A stretch of 12,029 nucleotides of DNA from Pyrodictium sp. (GTDB lineage: Archaea; Thermoproteota; Thermoprotei_A; Sulfolobales; Pyrodictiaceae): positions 1-12,029 of the forward strand of contig DQUB01000114.1 in assembly GCA_015662475.1 (NCBI GenBank). The letters run 5' to 3'. Below are positions 6,528-12,029 of the stretch, one piece after another. Both the position numbers and the translations under genes were made by a program. The notes under the pieces were generated by a model. It saw only the letters and a list, made by a program, of their open reading frames with translations. It searched no databases and was not told the DNA's origin. Each line of letters starts with the position of its first letter. The stretch's first letter is position 1.

Positions 6528-6893
6528 ATGTCAGCAACCACTATCGATCCGGAAACAGCACATCGCATATTGACCGTCTTTGCAAAGTTGTTGAGACTTT
6601 TGAGCGACTATGTAGAGGAGATTGCCAAGCTTGAGAAAGAGTATGGGAGAAAGTTTAGCGAGATTCTACACGAAACCTTTTCAAGCCCAATGGTTGTCAA
6701 CACCATGTCTAGACTTTCAATCGACATGTTGATGGAGTTTTACCAAACTGCTAGAGATCTTAGAGAAGCATTCTACAAACTACAACAGTTGGAAGGACTT
6801 GATCCACAGAAAAAGATTGAACTAGCAGATCAACTTCGCAGTATATCTGAGAAACTAGCCCGACTATCCAACGCTTTAAAAGAACTACTTTAA
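6528..6893 (+). CDS. Small all-helical hypothetical protein, 121 residues
   Basis: No family recognised. The sequence is almost entirely heptad-like helix: residues about 8-45 (HRILTVFAKLLRLLSDYVEE onward), 55-88 and 93-121 (the last rich in Leu/Lys/Glu), consistent with a helical bundle or coiled coil. It has no cysteines, no signal peptide and no membrane segment. Start ATG 6528, with AGGCAGGT 5-12 bases upstream and a TATA box about 50 bases upstream. It stands 22 bases before the ArcS-core-like gene, so the two are probably cotranscribed, but I see no functional link. Confidence 0.75.
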   Translation: MSATTIDPETAHRILTVFAKLLRLLSDYVEEIAKLEKEYGRKFSEILHETFSSPMVVNTMSRLSIDMLMEFYQTARDLREAFYKLQQLEGLDPQKKIELADQLRSISEKLARLSNALKELL

Positions 6894-6915
6894 AACCCAT
6901 CTTGTCCGGGTAGCC

Positions 6916-7617
6916 ATGACCTCTACCGAAATAGTGTGGGATGGACGTGAACTCGACTGGATCGATCCTTGCAAATACAATAATTGTTGTCGCGAGTTTC
7001 TACGAGGAGTAGGGAAGCGCTACTTATTACACCCAGCATTTGAAGCTGCATTTGAAAAACTTTTGAACAGCTATAGGCCTAAAAAACACTACACCCTTCT
7101 ACTGATCATACCGTGTAGTTATGGTAAACCGTATTCCCAAAGCTACATACACTACTTCATACAAAAAGCTATATGGGAGGCTAACGCGTACGACGATGTC
7201 CACCAGCTTATAGTTACAAATGCTGGAGTTGTACCACGCGAGCTCGATGAATACTGGCCTTGGTGTGCATACGATTGGAATCCAAAATACGAGACTAAGG
7301 ATGTTAAGAGAGAGTATGTAGATGTTCTAACTCGTAGACTAGAAGCCTATATTAAGCGATTTAGCAACTACTATTCCGGTTTTGCCGCATATCTGCGTTG
7401 GGACAGCGATAGCTGGAAAGCTGTAGAGAATGTTGCGAAAAAACTTAACCTTGAAATACCAAATTTAGCTCCAAGAACAGTACCGGTTGAAGAGCTTGAA
7501 AAAGTTTCTTTGGGAGGTGTCTATGAAGATCCAGACCTAGTTCTCATAACACCAACAGCTCTAAAGAAACTGCAGTGTTCTCTGAGAGAGCTTTTGAAAA
7601 AGCTCAAAAGAGGTTAA
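6916..7617 (+). CDS. Stand-alone ArcS-core-like protein (archaeosine synthase catalytic domain family, DUF5591-like)
   Basis: The segment at residues 66-79 matches the ArcS signature PC-x3-KPY-x2-S-x2-H exactly (P66, C67, K71, P72, Y73, S76, H79). GVVPREL (104-110) and YDW (119-121) match the following conserved blocks of that domain. Euryarchaeal ArcS, which with the radical-SAM partner RaSEA turns preQ0 at tRNA position 15 into archaeosine, has over 500 residues including TGT-like and PUA domains. This protein has only 233, with no room for a PUA domain. It also carries a C19/C24/C25 cysteine group at its N-terminus that could bind metal. Crenarchaea often use other routes (GAT-QueC, QueF-like), so the real substrate is open. 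ATG start with only a weak ribosome site; 22 bases behind the previous gene. Its TAA overlaps the stop of the convergent transporter gene. Confidence 0.82.
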   Translation: MTSTEIVWDGRELDWIDPCKYNNCCREFLRGVGKRYLLHPAFEAAFEKLLNSYRPKKHYTLLLIIPCSYGKPYSQSYIHYFIQKAIWEANAYDDVHQLIVTNAGVVPRELDEYWPWCAYDWNPKYETKDVKREYVDVLTRRLEAYIKRFSNYYSGFAAYLRWDSDSWKAVENVAKKLNLEIPNLAPRTVPVEELEKVSLGGVYEDPDLVLITPTALKKLQCSLRELLKKLKRG

Positions 7618-9023
7618 TGTGATGGAGGCATCCATATTGGCGCTATATCCATCTGTGCATACAACCATAGAAATGCCACTGCATATGTTATCGCTGACAC
7701 TGGTATACCTATCTTCATCCAACCCCACATACTAAATCCACGCTTCAACTTCTTTTCAACATAGCCTGCCGCAACTATATTTGCCGTAGAACCTATAACG
7801 GTAGCATTACCCCAATACGTACCAGCTTTCAACAATACCCACCATAGCAGAAATACATTCATGTGTTCTGCAAGCGAGTGCAGTATTGGCATTAGCGTTG
7901 CAACAGCAAGTACATTATCCATTAGTGCTGTTAGAAATCCTGCAACTAAGCTAACAAGCAGCATCGCTAATACAAGATCGCCCTTCGATATATCGTATAT
8001 CGCTTCAGCTATCACATCGGTAACACCTGTGTATTCAAGTGTACCAACGCTTGCAAAGAGTAGAAGGAAGTATAAGAGCGTCCACCAATCAACACGTTTT
8101 TCGACAATCTCTCTAGCCTTATGCCTCTCCATGAATAAGCCTATGCCAGCTCCTACTAATGGCACTGCAAGTAGGAGAGAGTTGTGTGGCAAGTGAAGAA
8201 GTACTTCAAGTTGATGATGTACTATCAGGCCTGCAAGAACGCCTATAAAGAGGGCGAATGCTCCCCTCAGCTCAGGCCTCCATTCCACCTCAAGCAGCTT
8301 AGCTATATCGATTTCGCCATCGCTAATTCTCCTCTGCATCTGGCGTATGTATGGGCTTAGCAGCAAGACCGCAATTCCACATGTGATAAACACTGAGACT
8401 ATTGCCTCGATTGTACTCCAGCGGATAAAGTCCATAAATGAAAAGCCGGCATCAAAAGCTATCATTACGCCTATGGGGTTGCCAACAACTGTTGCACTGC
8501 TACCTATATTTGTCGCAAACACTATGAAGAGTATGATTGGTAGCGGGTCTACCCTGACAACCTCTAGAATCTTAAACGTTATTGCCAGCATGAAGAGAAT
8601 ACTTGTTACTTCGCCGACTAAAGCAGACATTAGGAATGAGAGGAGTAAGAGTACTACAATGAGTGCTGCGGGACTATGAATTACTGGGCGTAGCATCCTA
8701 GATATCAGCCAGTCAAAGAACCCTCTCTCTTCAAGAACGCCAATAACAATCATCGTAGCTATTATGAATATTACTACATCAAGCTGCGAGAATTCTATAA
8801 AGTGTTCAACATCCATAACCCCTAGAAAGAATAGCAGTGCTACACCCATGAGGGCAAAAGCATTTCTAAACTGCCAGTAGAACAGCGAGCCACCAATAAA
8901 TATTGCTAGTGTGACAACTGAAACAATCTGCTTAAACGTTAGCCCACTTGCCATAGCCAACAACGCAACAATAGCTATAGTGATAACGTATGCTATCGCT
9001 TTGATAGTTTCGATTTTCGCCAT
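7614..9023 (-). CDS. ArsB/NhaD-type membrane transporter (ion transporter superfamily)
   Basis: Integral membrane protein of 469 residues with about 10-12 hydrophobic segments. It carries the two inversely related signature loops of the superfamily: ATNIGSSATVVGNPIG (170-185) and WGNATVIGSTANIVAAG (404-420), plus the MDNVLAVATLMPIL segment (368-381). Related proteins export arsenite (ArsB), exchange Na+ and H+ (NhaD) or carry other anions; the sequence does not decide which, and no ars regulator or arsenate reductase gene lies nearby. A charged cytoplasmic loop (about 226-252) separates the two halves. ATG start with GCGGTG about 9 bases upstream; the CTTAAATAC box at 9064-9070 is at promoter distance. 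Its TAA shares the TTAA tetramer with the stop of the convergent ArcS-like gene. Confidence 0.88.
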   Translation of the reverse strand: MAKIETIKAIAYVITIAIVALLAMASGLTFKQIVSVVTLAIFIGGSLFYWQFRNAFALMGVALLFFLGVMDVEHFIEFSQLDVVIFIIATMIVIGVLEERGFFDWLISRMLRPVIHSPAALIVVLLLLSFLMSALVGEVTSILFMLAITFKILEVVRVDPLPIILFIVFATNIGSSATVVGNPIGVMIAFDAGFSFMDFIRWSTIEAIVSVFITCGIAVLLLSPYIRQMQRRISDGEIDIAKLLEVEWRPELRGAFALFIGVLAGLIVHHQLEVLLHLPHNSLLLAVPLVGAGIGLFMERHKAREIVEKRVDWWTLLYFLLLFASVGTLEYTGVTDVIAEAIYDISKGDLVLAMLLVSLVAGFLTALMDNVLAVATLMPILHSLAEHMNVFLLWWVLLKAGTYWGNATVIGSTANIVAAGYVEKKLKRGFSMWGWMKIGIPVSAITYAVAFLWLYAQMDIAPIWMPPSH

Positions 9024-9063
9024 AATAGTACACCGCTGATATTATCGCCGTATCTAAACGAAG

Positions 9064-9070
9064 TATTTAA
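9064..9070. promoter_or_regulatory. TATA box, probably for the transporter and possibly bidirectional
   Basis: TATTTAA in GTATTTAAGG. Read on the minus strand (CTTAAATAC) it would start transporter RNA near 9041, giving a leader of about 18 bases with a GCGGTG site. Read on the plus strand it could start a transcript near 9093 that includes the C/D sRNA and the EPSPS-like gene. Confidence 0.5.
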
Positions 9071-9146
9071 GGGTTATTTTTAGTTAAAGATTGTTGGCCA
9101 AGCGTTGAAGTTGATAAGGTGTAATTGTGGAAACTACTAGATACAG

Positions 9147-9220
9147 TTGGGAGTGATGAACTGGGCCCTTTACGGTTGCCCGCCGAGACATGATGCGGAA
9201 GGTTTCGCGCACTGACCCAA
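9147..9220 (+). ncRNA. Box C/D guide sRNA (2'-O-methylation guide)
   Basis: All parts of an archaeal C/D sRNA are in place. A 5-base terminal stem TTGGG (9147-9151) / CCCAA (9216-9220) closes a kink-turn: a three-base bulge (A plus the first two bases of box C), box C GTGATGA (9153-9159) matching RUGAUGA exactly, and box D CTGA (9212-9215) abutting the stem. Internal boxes are D' CCGA (9183-9186) and C' ATGATGC (9190-9196) with a 3-base spacer. The D guide (9197-9211) is complementary to a segment containing GCGCGAAACC, which I recall as conserved in archaeal 16S rRNA; by the box D+5 rule G9207 would mark the methylated C. The D' guide region is long (23 bases); its complement contains GGGCAACCG, possibly a nearby 16S site. 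It ends 7 bases before the next gene. Confidence 0.8.
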
Positions 9221-9227
9221 GGGTGAT

Positions 9228-10532
9228 ATGTTGAGGCTAATATCGCCAAAAGACAAACGACCTTTGCAAGGCGAAGCTAGACTGCTTCCATCACCTCACA
9301 CTTCTGTTACATCTATTCTCGCTCTCGCAGCTATTGGTGGTGGAACAGCAGTAAATGTTGCTAGAAGTTCCCATGTTGAGATAACCACATATCTGCTTAG
9401 AAGGCTAGGCTGCAAACTTGATTGGATTGCTGCAGACAAGCTTATGATCTCCTGTACCAACATAGACGAAACACCAAAACGCCATGTTGTTAGTGTTAGC
9501 TGTTATCCTTGGCTTATACCGCTATTCACAATGTTTTACACGGCTATAGGAGGGGCTGGTTCACTACTCGTTCTGCGTGGCGAATGTGATTGGATGTTGA
9601 AGCTTGACTTTAGAGATGTGTTGGAATCTATAGGTTTTATTGGAGGGAGGGCATGGCCTGGTGAAAAGCTGTCAAGTCTTCTTGTAGTAGAAGGTTTTAG
9701 AGGACGTCTTCCCACTACGCTTTGGAGGATAGTTGTAGGAGACAACATCTACACTATTTTAGGCACGATCATCGCTGCAATAGCAACAGATTATGCGCGA
9801 CCTATACTGTTGAGAGGAGCTACGCCATACACTTCTTGGCTTCAAGAGCTAGTCAACGTTTTTGACAATCTAGGCTTCCAAATCTCTATCGAGACCAACA
9901 GACTTTCTATACGGACGGCCGGTGAAACTAGGAGAGAAGTTGTGGTTAGCAGTACATGTTTTGAAGCAGCTTTGCTAGCTATACCCATCGCAGCTTCTAA
10001 AGGACGTGCAAAGCTTGTTGGTGTAGCTAGCAGTGAATGTACGTCTAACCTAGCCTACATACTCCAATCGGTAGGATGTGAGGTAGAGGTTGGAGAGAAA
10101 ACGCTAGTCTTAGACTGTGGGAATCGAGAAGCAAAAAGTCTTGTCACACATATCATAGCACCACCACTTACACTACCATATCTGGGGCTAGGCATTGCCA
10201 TAAAAGCTGATACAACGTTATCAGAGGTCGGCGGCTTGGTATACGAGGGCGTTCAGCTTAACAAGTTTATCGGTATACTCGAGAAACTAGGTTTTGCACT
10301 TATCGTGGAAAAGGATAGGGTTGTAAGTGTTGCGAGTGGGGAGCCCCATAAGCGCATAGTTGTCGACTGTAGTCGCTCGCCAGAGCTATGCCTAACACTT
10401 ATACCCTCTGCACTATCCCCAGACATTGAGACAGAAATAGTGTTTGATAACGCTGAAGTAGTGGATTCTCTAGCGCCAGGACTGTTTGAAGCATTGTGGA
10501 GCCTTGGCGCTAATTTCAGACAGTTAAGCTAG
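9228..10532 (+). CDS. EPSP synthase/MurA-fold protein, probably catalytically inactive
   Basis: 434 residues, about the size of AroA (EPSP synthase). The repeating betaalphabeta pattern of the enolpyruvyl-transferase fold is recognisable: SPHTSVTSILALAAIGGGTA (22-41) where AroA has the K-S...R motif; GDNIYTILGTIIAAIA (171-186) where AroA has SSQ; SSTCFEAALLAIPIAASKG (241-259) where AroA has GDxSSA; and VVDCSRSPELCLTLI (378-392) where AroA has DHR. The AroA Lys/Ser/Arg, SSQ and KESDR residues are replaced at each place I can align (EGVQLNKF at 340-347 stands where K-E-S-D-R is expected). It is unlikely to make EPSP, and no shikimate gene is near. Ten cysteines may reflect disulfides in a hyperthermophile. 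ATG start directly preceded by GGGTGAT; TTG 9231 is an alternative. A dehydrogenase gene follows after 42 bases. Confidence 0.72.
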   Translation: MLRLISPKDKRPLQGEARLLPSPHTSVTSILALAAIGGGTAVNVARSSHVEITTYLLRRLGCKLDWIAADKLMISCTNIDETPKRHVVSVSCYPWLIPLFTMFYTAIGGAGSLLVLRGECDWMLKLDFRDVLESIGFIGGRAWPGEKLSSLLVVEGFRGRLPTTLWRIVVGDNIYTILGTIIAAIATDYARPILLRGATPYTSWLQELVNVFDNLGFQISIETNRLSIRTAGETRREVVVSSTCFEAALLAIPIAASKGRAKLVGVASSECTSNLAYILQSVGCEVEVGEKTLVLDCGNREAKSLVTHIIAPPLTLPYLGLGIAIKADTTLSEVGGLVYEGVQLNKFIGILEKLGFALIVEKDRVVSVASGEPHKRIVVDCSRSPELCLTLIPSALSPDIETEIVFDNAEVVDSLAPGLFEALWSLGANFRQLS

Positions 10533-10574
10533 AAAGCAACATTCTTTGCAAATAGAACACGGTGTTTACAGAAC

Positions 10575-11450
10575 ATGTTACGCATAGGCATTGTCGGTGC
10601 AGGTTTTATGGGTAGTGCTGCTGCAGAGCTACTCACCTCTAAAGGCTACAGAGTATACGTGTATAATCGTACACGAGAAAAAGCCGAAAAACTTTGTAGA
10701 GAGCTGGGTTGCACTGTAATTGACAGTATTGGCGAGCTTGTAAAGCATGTTGACATGGCCATTCTATGGATAACAGATTCAGCAGCACTACTCGATGTTG
10801 TATCGAAGATCGCTGAAAATAGTAGGAGGTTTACCATAGTGAACATGTCCACTGTTAGTACGTGGGCTAGCAGTCTAGCTAAGCAAATACTAGAGGCGAA
10901 AGAAAGCTGTTATGTTGAAGCACCAGTACTAGGTGGTCCACACGATATTAGAGCTAGTAGAGCTATTGTGCTTGTAGGCGGAGATGAAGATTGTGTTACG
11001 AAGTGTTTGGAAGTTCTAAGGGTTTTCGCCAAATCAGGTGAACTTGTGAGAGTTGGCCCCATACCCAAAGCCATGGCTTTAAAACTAGCGCTTAACGCAA
11101 TGTTCTTTACAGTTGCTGCTAGCTTCTTCGAAGCTTTAGCATTTGCAAAATACTATGGTGTTGAAGAGCTGTTCAAAGAACTCCTATCCAAAACTTTTCT
11201 TGCAGGTGTCGTCGACAAGTATTGGACACGAACTCACAACCCATCAAAAGAGCCGCGCTTCTCTGCCTACAATACGGCAAAAGACCTACTAGAATATATT
11301 TCGAGCTCATATAGAGCAAAACTGCCATCACATATGGCCGCTGCCGCCCACCAACTATTCACGGAGACATCGCTTGAAGGAATGGGTGCAACAGACTATT
11401 GCGATGCTGGCAAAAGACTTCTAGACCTTGTCGCGAGAGAGAAGAGCTAG
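10575..11450 (+). CDS. Beta-hydroxyacid dehydrogenase family NAD(P)-dependent oxidoreductase
   Basis: Family of 3-hydroxyisobutyrate, tartronate-semialdehyde and 6-phosphogluconate dehydrogenases and imine reductases. The N-terminal Rossmann domain has GIVGAGFMGS with G8, G10 and G13; NRT (31-33) after the second strand favours NADPH over NADH. EAPVLGG (115-121) corresponds to the substrate-binding DAPVSGG motif, with Glu for Asp and Leu for Ser. K170 and N174 give the catalytic KxxxN. The C-terminal part (about 165-291) is the all-helical domain and ends with the common G-x2-D-x3-A pattern (GATDYCDAG). Length 291 is normal. The substrate is unknown; the altered binding motif argues against simply naming it 3-hydroxyisobutyrate dehydrogenase. 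It follows the EPSPS-like gene by 42 bases and probably shares its transcript. Confidence 0.88.
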   Translation: MLRIGIVGAGFMGSAAAELLTSKGYRVYVYNRTREKAEKLCRELGCTVIDSIGELVKHVDMAILWITDSAALLDVVSKIAENSRRFTIVNMSTVSTWASSLAKQILEAKESCYVEAPVLGGPHDIRASRAIVLVGGDEDCVTKCLEVLRVFAKSGELVRVGPIPKAMALKLALNAMFFTVAASFFEALAFAKYYGVEELFKELLSKTFLAGVVDKYWTRTHNPSKEPRFSAYNTAKDLLEYISSSYRAKLPSHMAAAAHQLFTETSLEGMGATDYCDAGKRLLDLVAREKS

Positions 11451-11499
11451 CATGACGAATATAAGCCTTACACGCTTTTTGCTGTGGCTGGGTGAGGTC

Positions 11500-11712
11500 A
11501 TGGCTGTAGGTAGGAAGTATCGAGCCTACAAAGCTGCATTAGAAAAACTTAAGGTGAAACAATTAGATGTTTACAGGTTTAAAGATCACGATGAACTTCG
11601 ACTACTAACTCCAGACCGTCGCGTGGTCATAGTAAAACTGCCTAAACATAGAGAGGAGATGAGTGTTGAAGAGTTTATAGAGTATGTGAAGAAAGCTATA
11701 TCTGCGAAATAG
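11500..11712 (+). CDS. Small basic alpha/beta hypothetical protein, 70 residues
   Basis: No family recognised. The start at ATG 11500 is chosen because GGTGAGG ends two bases before it, a near-perfect match to the archaeal Shine-Dalgarno. The frame extends upstream to ATG 11452 and to a TTG inside the dehydrogenase gene, so a longer form of 86 residues is possible. The protein begins with a Lys/Arg-rich helix (VGRKYRAYKAALEKLKVKQ), then probable strands (LDVYRFKDHDELRLLT and RRVVIVKLPK), and ends in an acidic-then-basic helix (SVEEFIEYVKKAIS). Small basic proteins like this are often nucleic-acid-binding, but nothing here proves it. It is 49 bases behind the dehydrogenase stop, probably in the same operon. 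Confidence 0.65.
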   Translation: MAVGRKYRAYKAALEKLKVKQLDVYRFKDHDELRLLTPDRRVVIVKLPKHREEMSVEEFIEYVKKAISAK

Positions 11713-11719
11713 CGGGTTC

Positions 11720-11796
11720 GGTGATGGGACTATTCTTCATCGCCCATTAGAGGCTCGCGGAGCCCCCAGTACCACATCCCCACCACTAGAGTTTTT
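11720..11796 (+). terminator. Hairpins and T-tract between convergent genes
   Basis: Just after the plus-strand stop there is an imperfect 7-base stem (GGTGATG 11720-11726 / CATCGCC 11738-11744, one wobble), then a G/C-rich hairpin GGCTC-GCG-GAGCC (11752-11764), then TTTTT (11792-11796). The region lies between two converging genes, so a terminator role is likely, though the spacing from hairpin to T-tract is loose. Confidence 0.4.
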
Positions 11797-11828
11797 GTCA
11801 AACACCTACCACATTTGTCTTACCATAT

Positions 11829-12029
11829 TTAGACGCCTACTTCCTTGACTAACTGTCTTAGGTTGTTTTCTGCTAAAGATTTAAGCCTGTCAAATATGTA
11901 GTTTAGAGTTTCTCTAAGAACTTCTAAGTTGTTGTATGAAGAAATTATTTGTTGGAGTTGGATTTTGTCCATGTTTTTAAGCTTTTTAACTTCTTCTACG
12001 AGCAGAGGTACAGCTCTGATAACATTGTC
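11829..12029 (-). CDS. C-terminal part of a helical hypothetical protein, cut by right window edge
   Basis: The minus strand is open from the window edge to a TAA at 11829-11831: 66 codons with no interruption and ordinary codon use for this window. The protein is rich in Leu, Lys, Glu, Asn and Ile with heptad spacing (VPLLVEEVKKLKNMD, LEVLRETLNYIFDRLKSL), so it is probably helical or coiled coil. It ends in VKEVGV. No start is visible; the gene begins beyond the window. No family recognised. Its 3' end faces the small basic protein gene across about 115 bases. Confidence 0.6.
   Translation of the reverse strand, partial: DNVIRAVPLLVEEVKKLKNMDKIQLQQIISSYNNLEVLRETLNYIFDRLKSLAENNLRQLVKEVGV

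Noticed and set aside
7861..8679. Plus-strand frames of about 110 codons opposite the transporter gene
   Set aside because: They are antisense shadows of the membrane-protein coding sequence, Ser/Thr/Ile-rich and without family features.
7614..9023. Naming the transporter as arsenite exporter ArsB
   Set aside because: The signature loops are shared by ArsB, NhaD and other members of the superfamily, and no arsenic-resistance genes are nearby.
6528..12029. Idea that the 121-residue helical protein and the right-edge fragment are paralogues
   Set aside because: Both are Leu/Lys/Glu-rich helices, but a by-eye alignment gives only coiled-coil-type matches and no shared motif.

Overview
The window looks like a chromosomal segment of a hyperthermophilic crenarchaeon (Thermoproteota), most likely of the Desulfurococcales type. 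The best evidence is a complete cdvA-cdvB-cdvC cell-division cluster (ESCRT-III and Vps4 homologues), found in Sulfolobales and Desulfurococcales but not in Thermoproteales. Supporting signs are a tungsten aldehyde:ferredoxin oxidoreductase, an archaeosine-synthase-type protein, a box C/D guide RNA gene, TATA boxes very close to start codons, frequent GTG/TTG starts and AGA/AGG and CTA codon preference. The genus cannot be named from the sequence alone. No insertion sequence, CRISPR array, tRNA or rRNA gene was seen.

Layout. (1) 1-1600, plus strand: the C-terminal two thirds of an aldehyde:ferredoxin oxidoreductase, cut by the window edge, then a MoaD/ThiS-like beta-grasp protein without the usual C-terminal Gly-Gly. 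(2) 1689-4789, minus strand: cdvA, then a 366-base gene-poor spacer, then cdvB and cdvC. cdvB has its own near-leaderless promoter. A T-tract and a long hairpin separate cdvB from cdvC. (3) 4795-7617, plus strand: a DUF2797-type zinc/GIY-YIG-like protein divergent from cdvA, an unrecognised acidic protein with a hairpin terminator behind it, a small helical protein, and a stand-alone ArcS-core protein. (4) 7614-9023, minus strand: an ArsB/NhaD-type membrane transporter whose stop codon overlaps that of the ArcS-like gene. (5) 9147-11712, plus strand: a well-formed box C/D sRNA just ahead of an EPSP-synthase-like protein that seems to have lost its catalytic residues, then a beta-hydroxyacid-dehydrogenase-family protein and a small basic protein. 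(6) 11829-12029, minus strand: the C-terminal 66 codons of a helical protein running off the right edge.

How the genes work together. CdvA (membrane/DNA-associated PRC-barrel and coiled coil) recruits CdvB (ESCRT-III) through the CdvB winged helix, and CdvC (MIT-AAA ATPase) remodels the CdvB polymer through a proline-rich MIM2-like motif; all these elements are visible here. The MoaD-like gene beside the tungstoenzyme suggests a pterin-cofactor link. The C/D sRNA probably directs 2'-O-methylation of 16S rRNA. The EPSPS-like/dehydrogenase pair has no assigned pathway. The most unusual items are the apparent EPSPS pseudoenzyme, the Gly-Gly-less MoaD protein, the stand-alone ArcS core, the C/D sRNA at the EPSPS-like start codon, and the internal GEIS repeats of CdvA.
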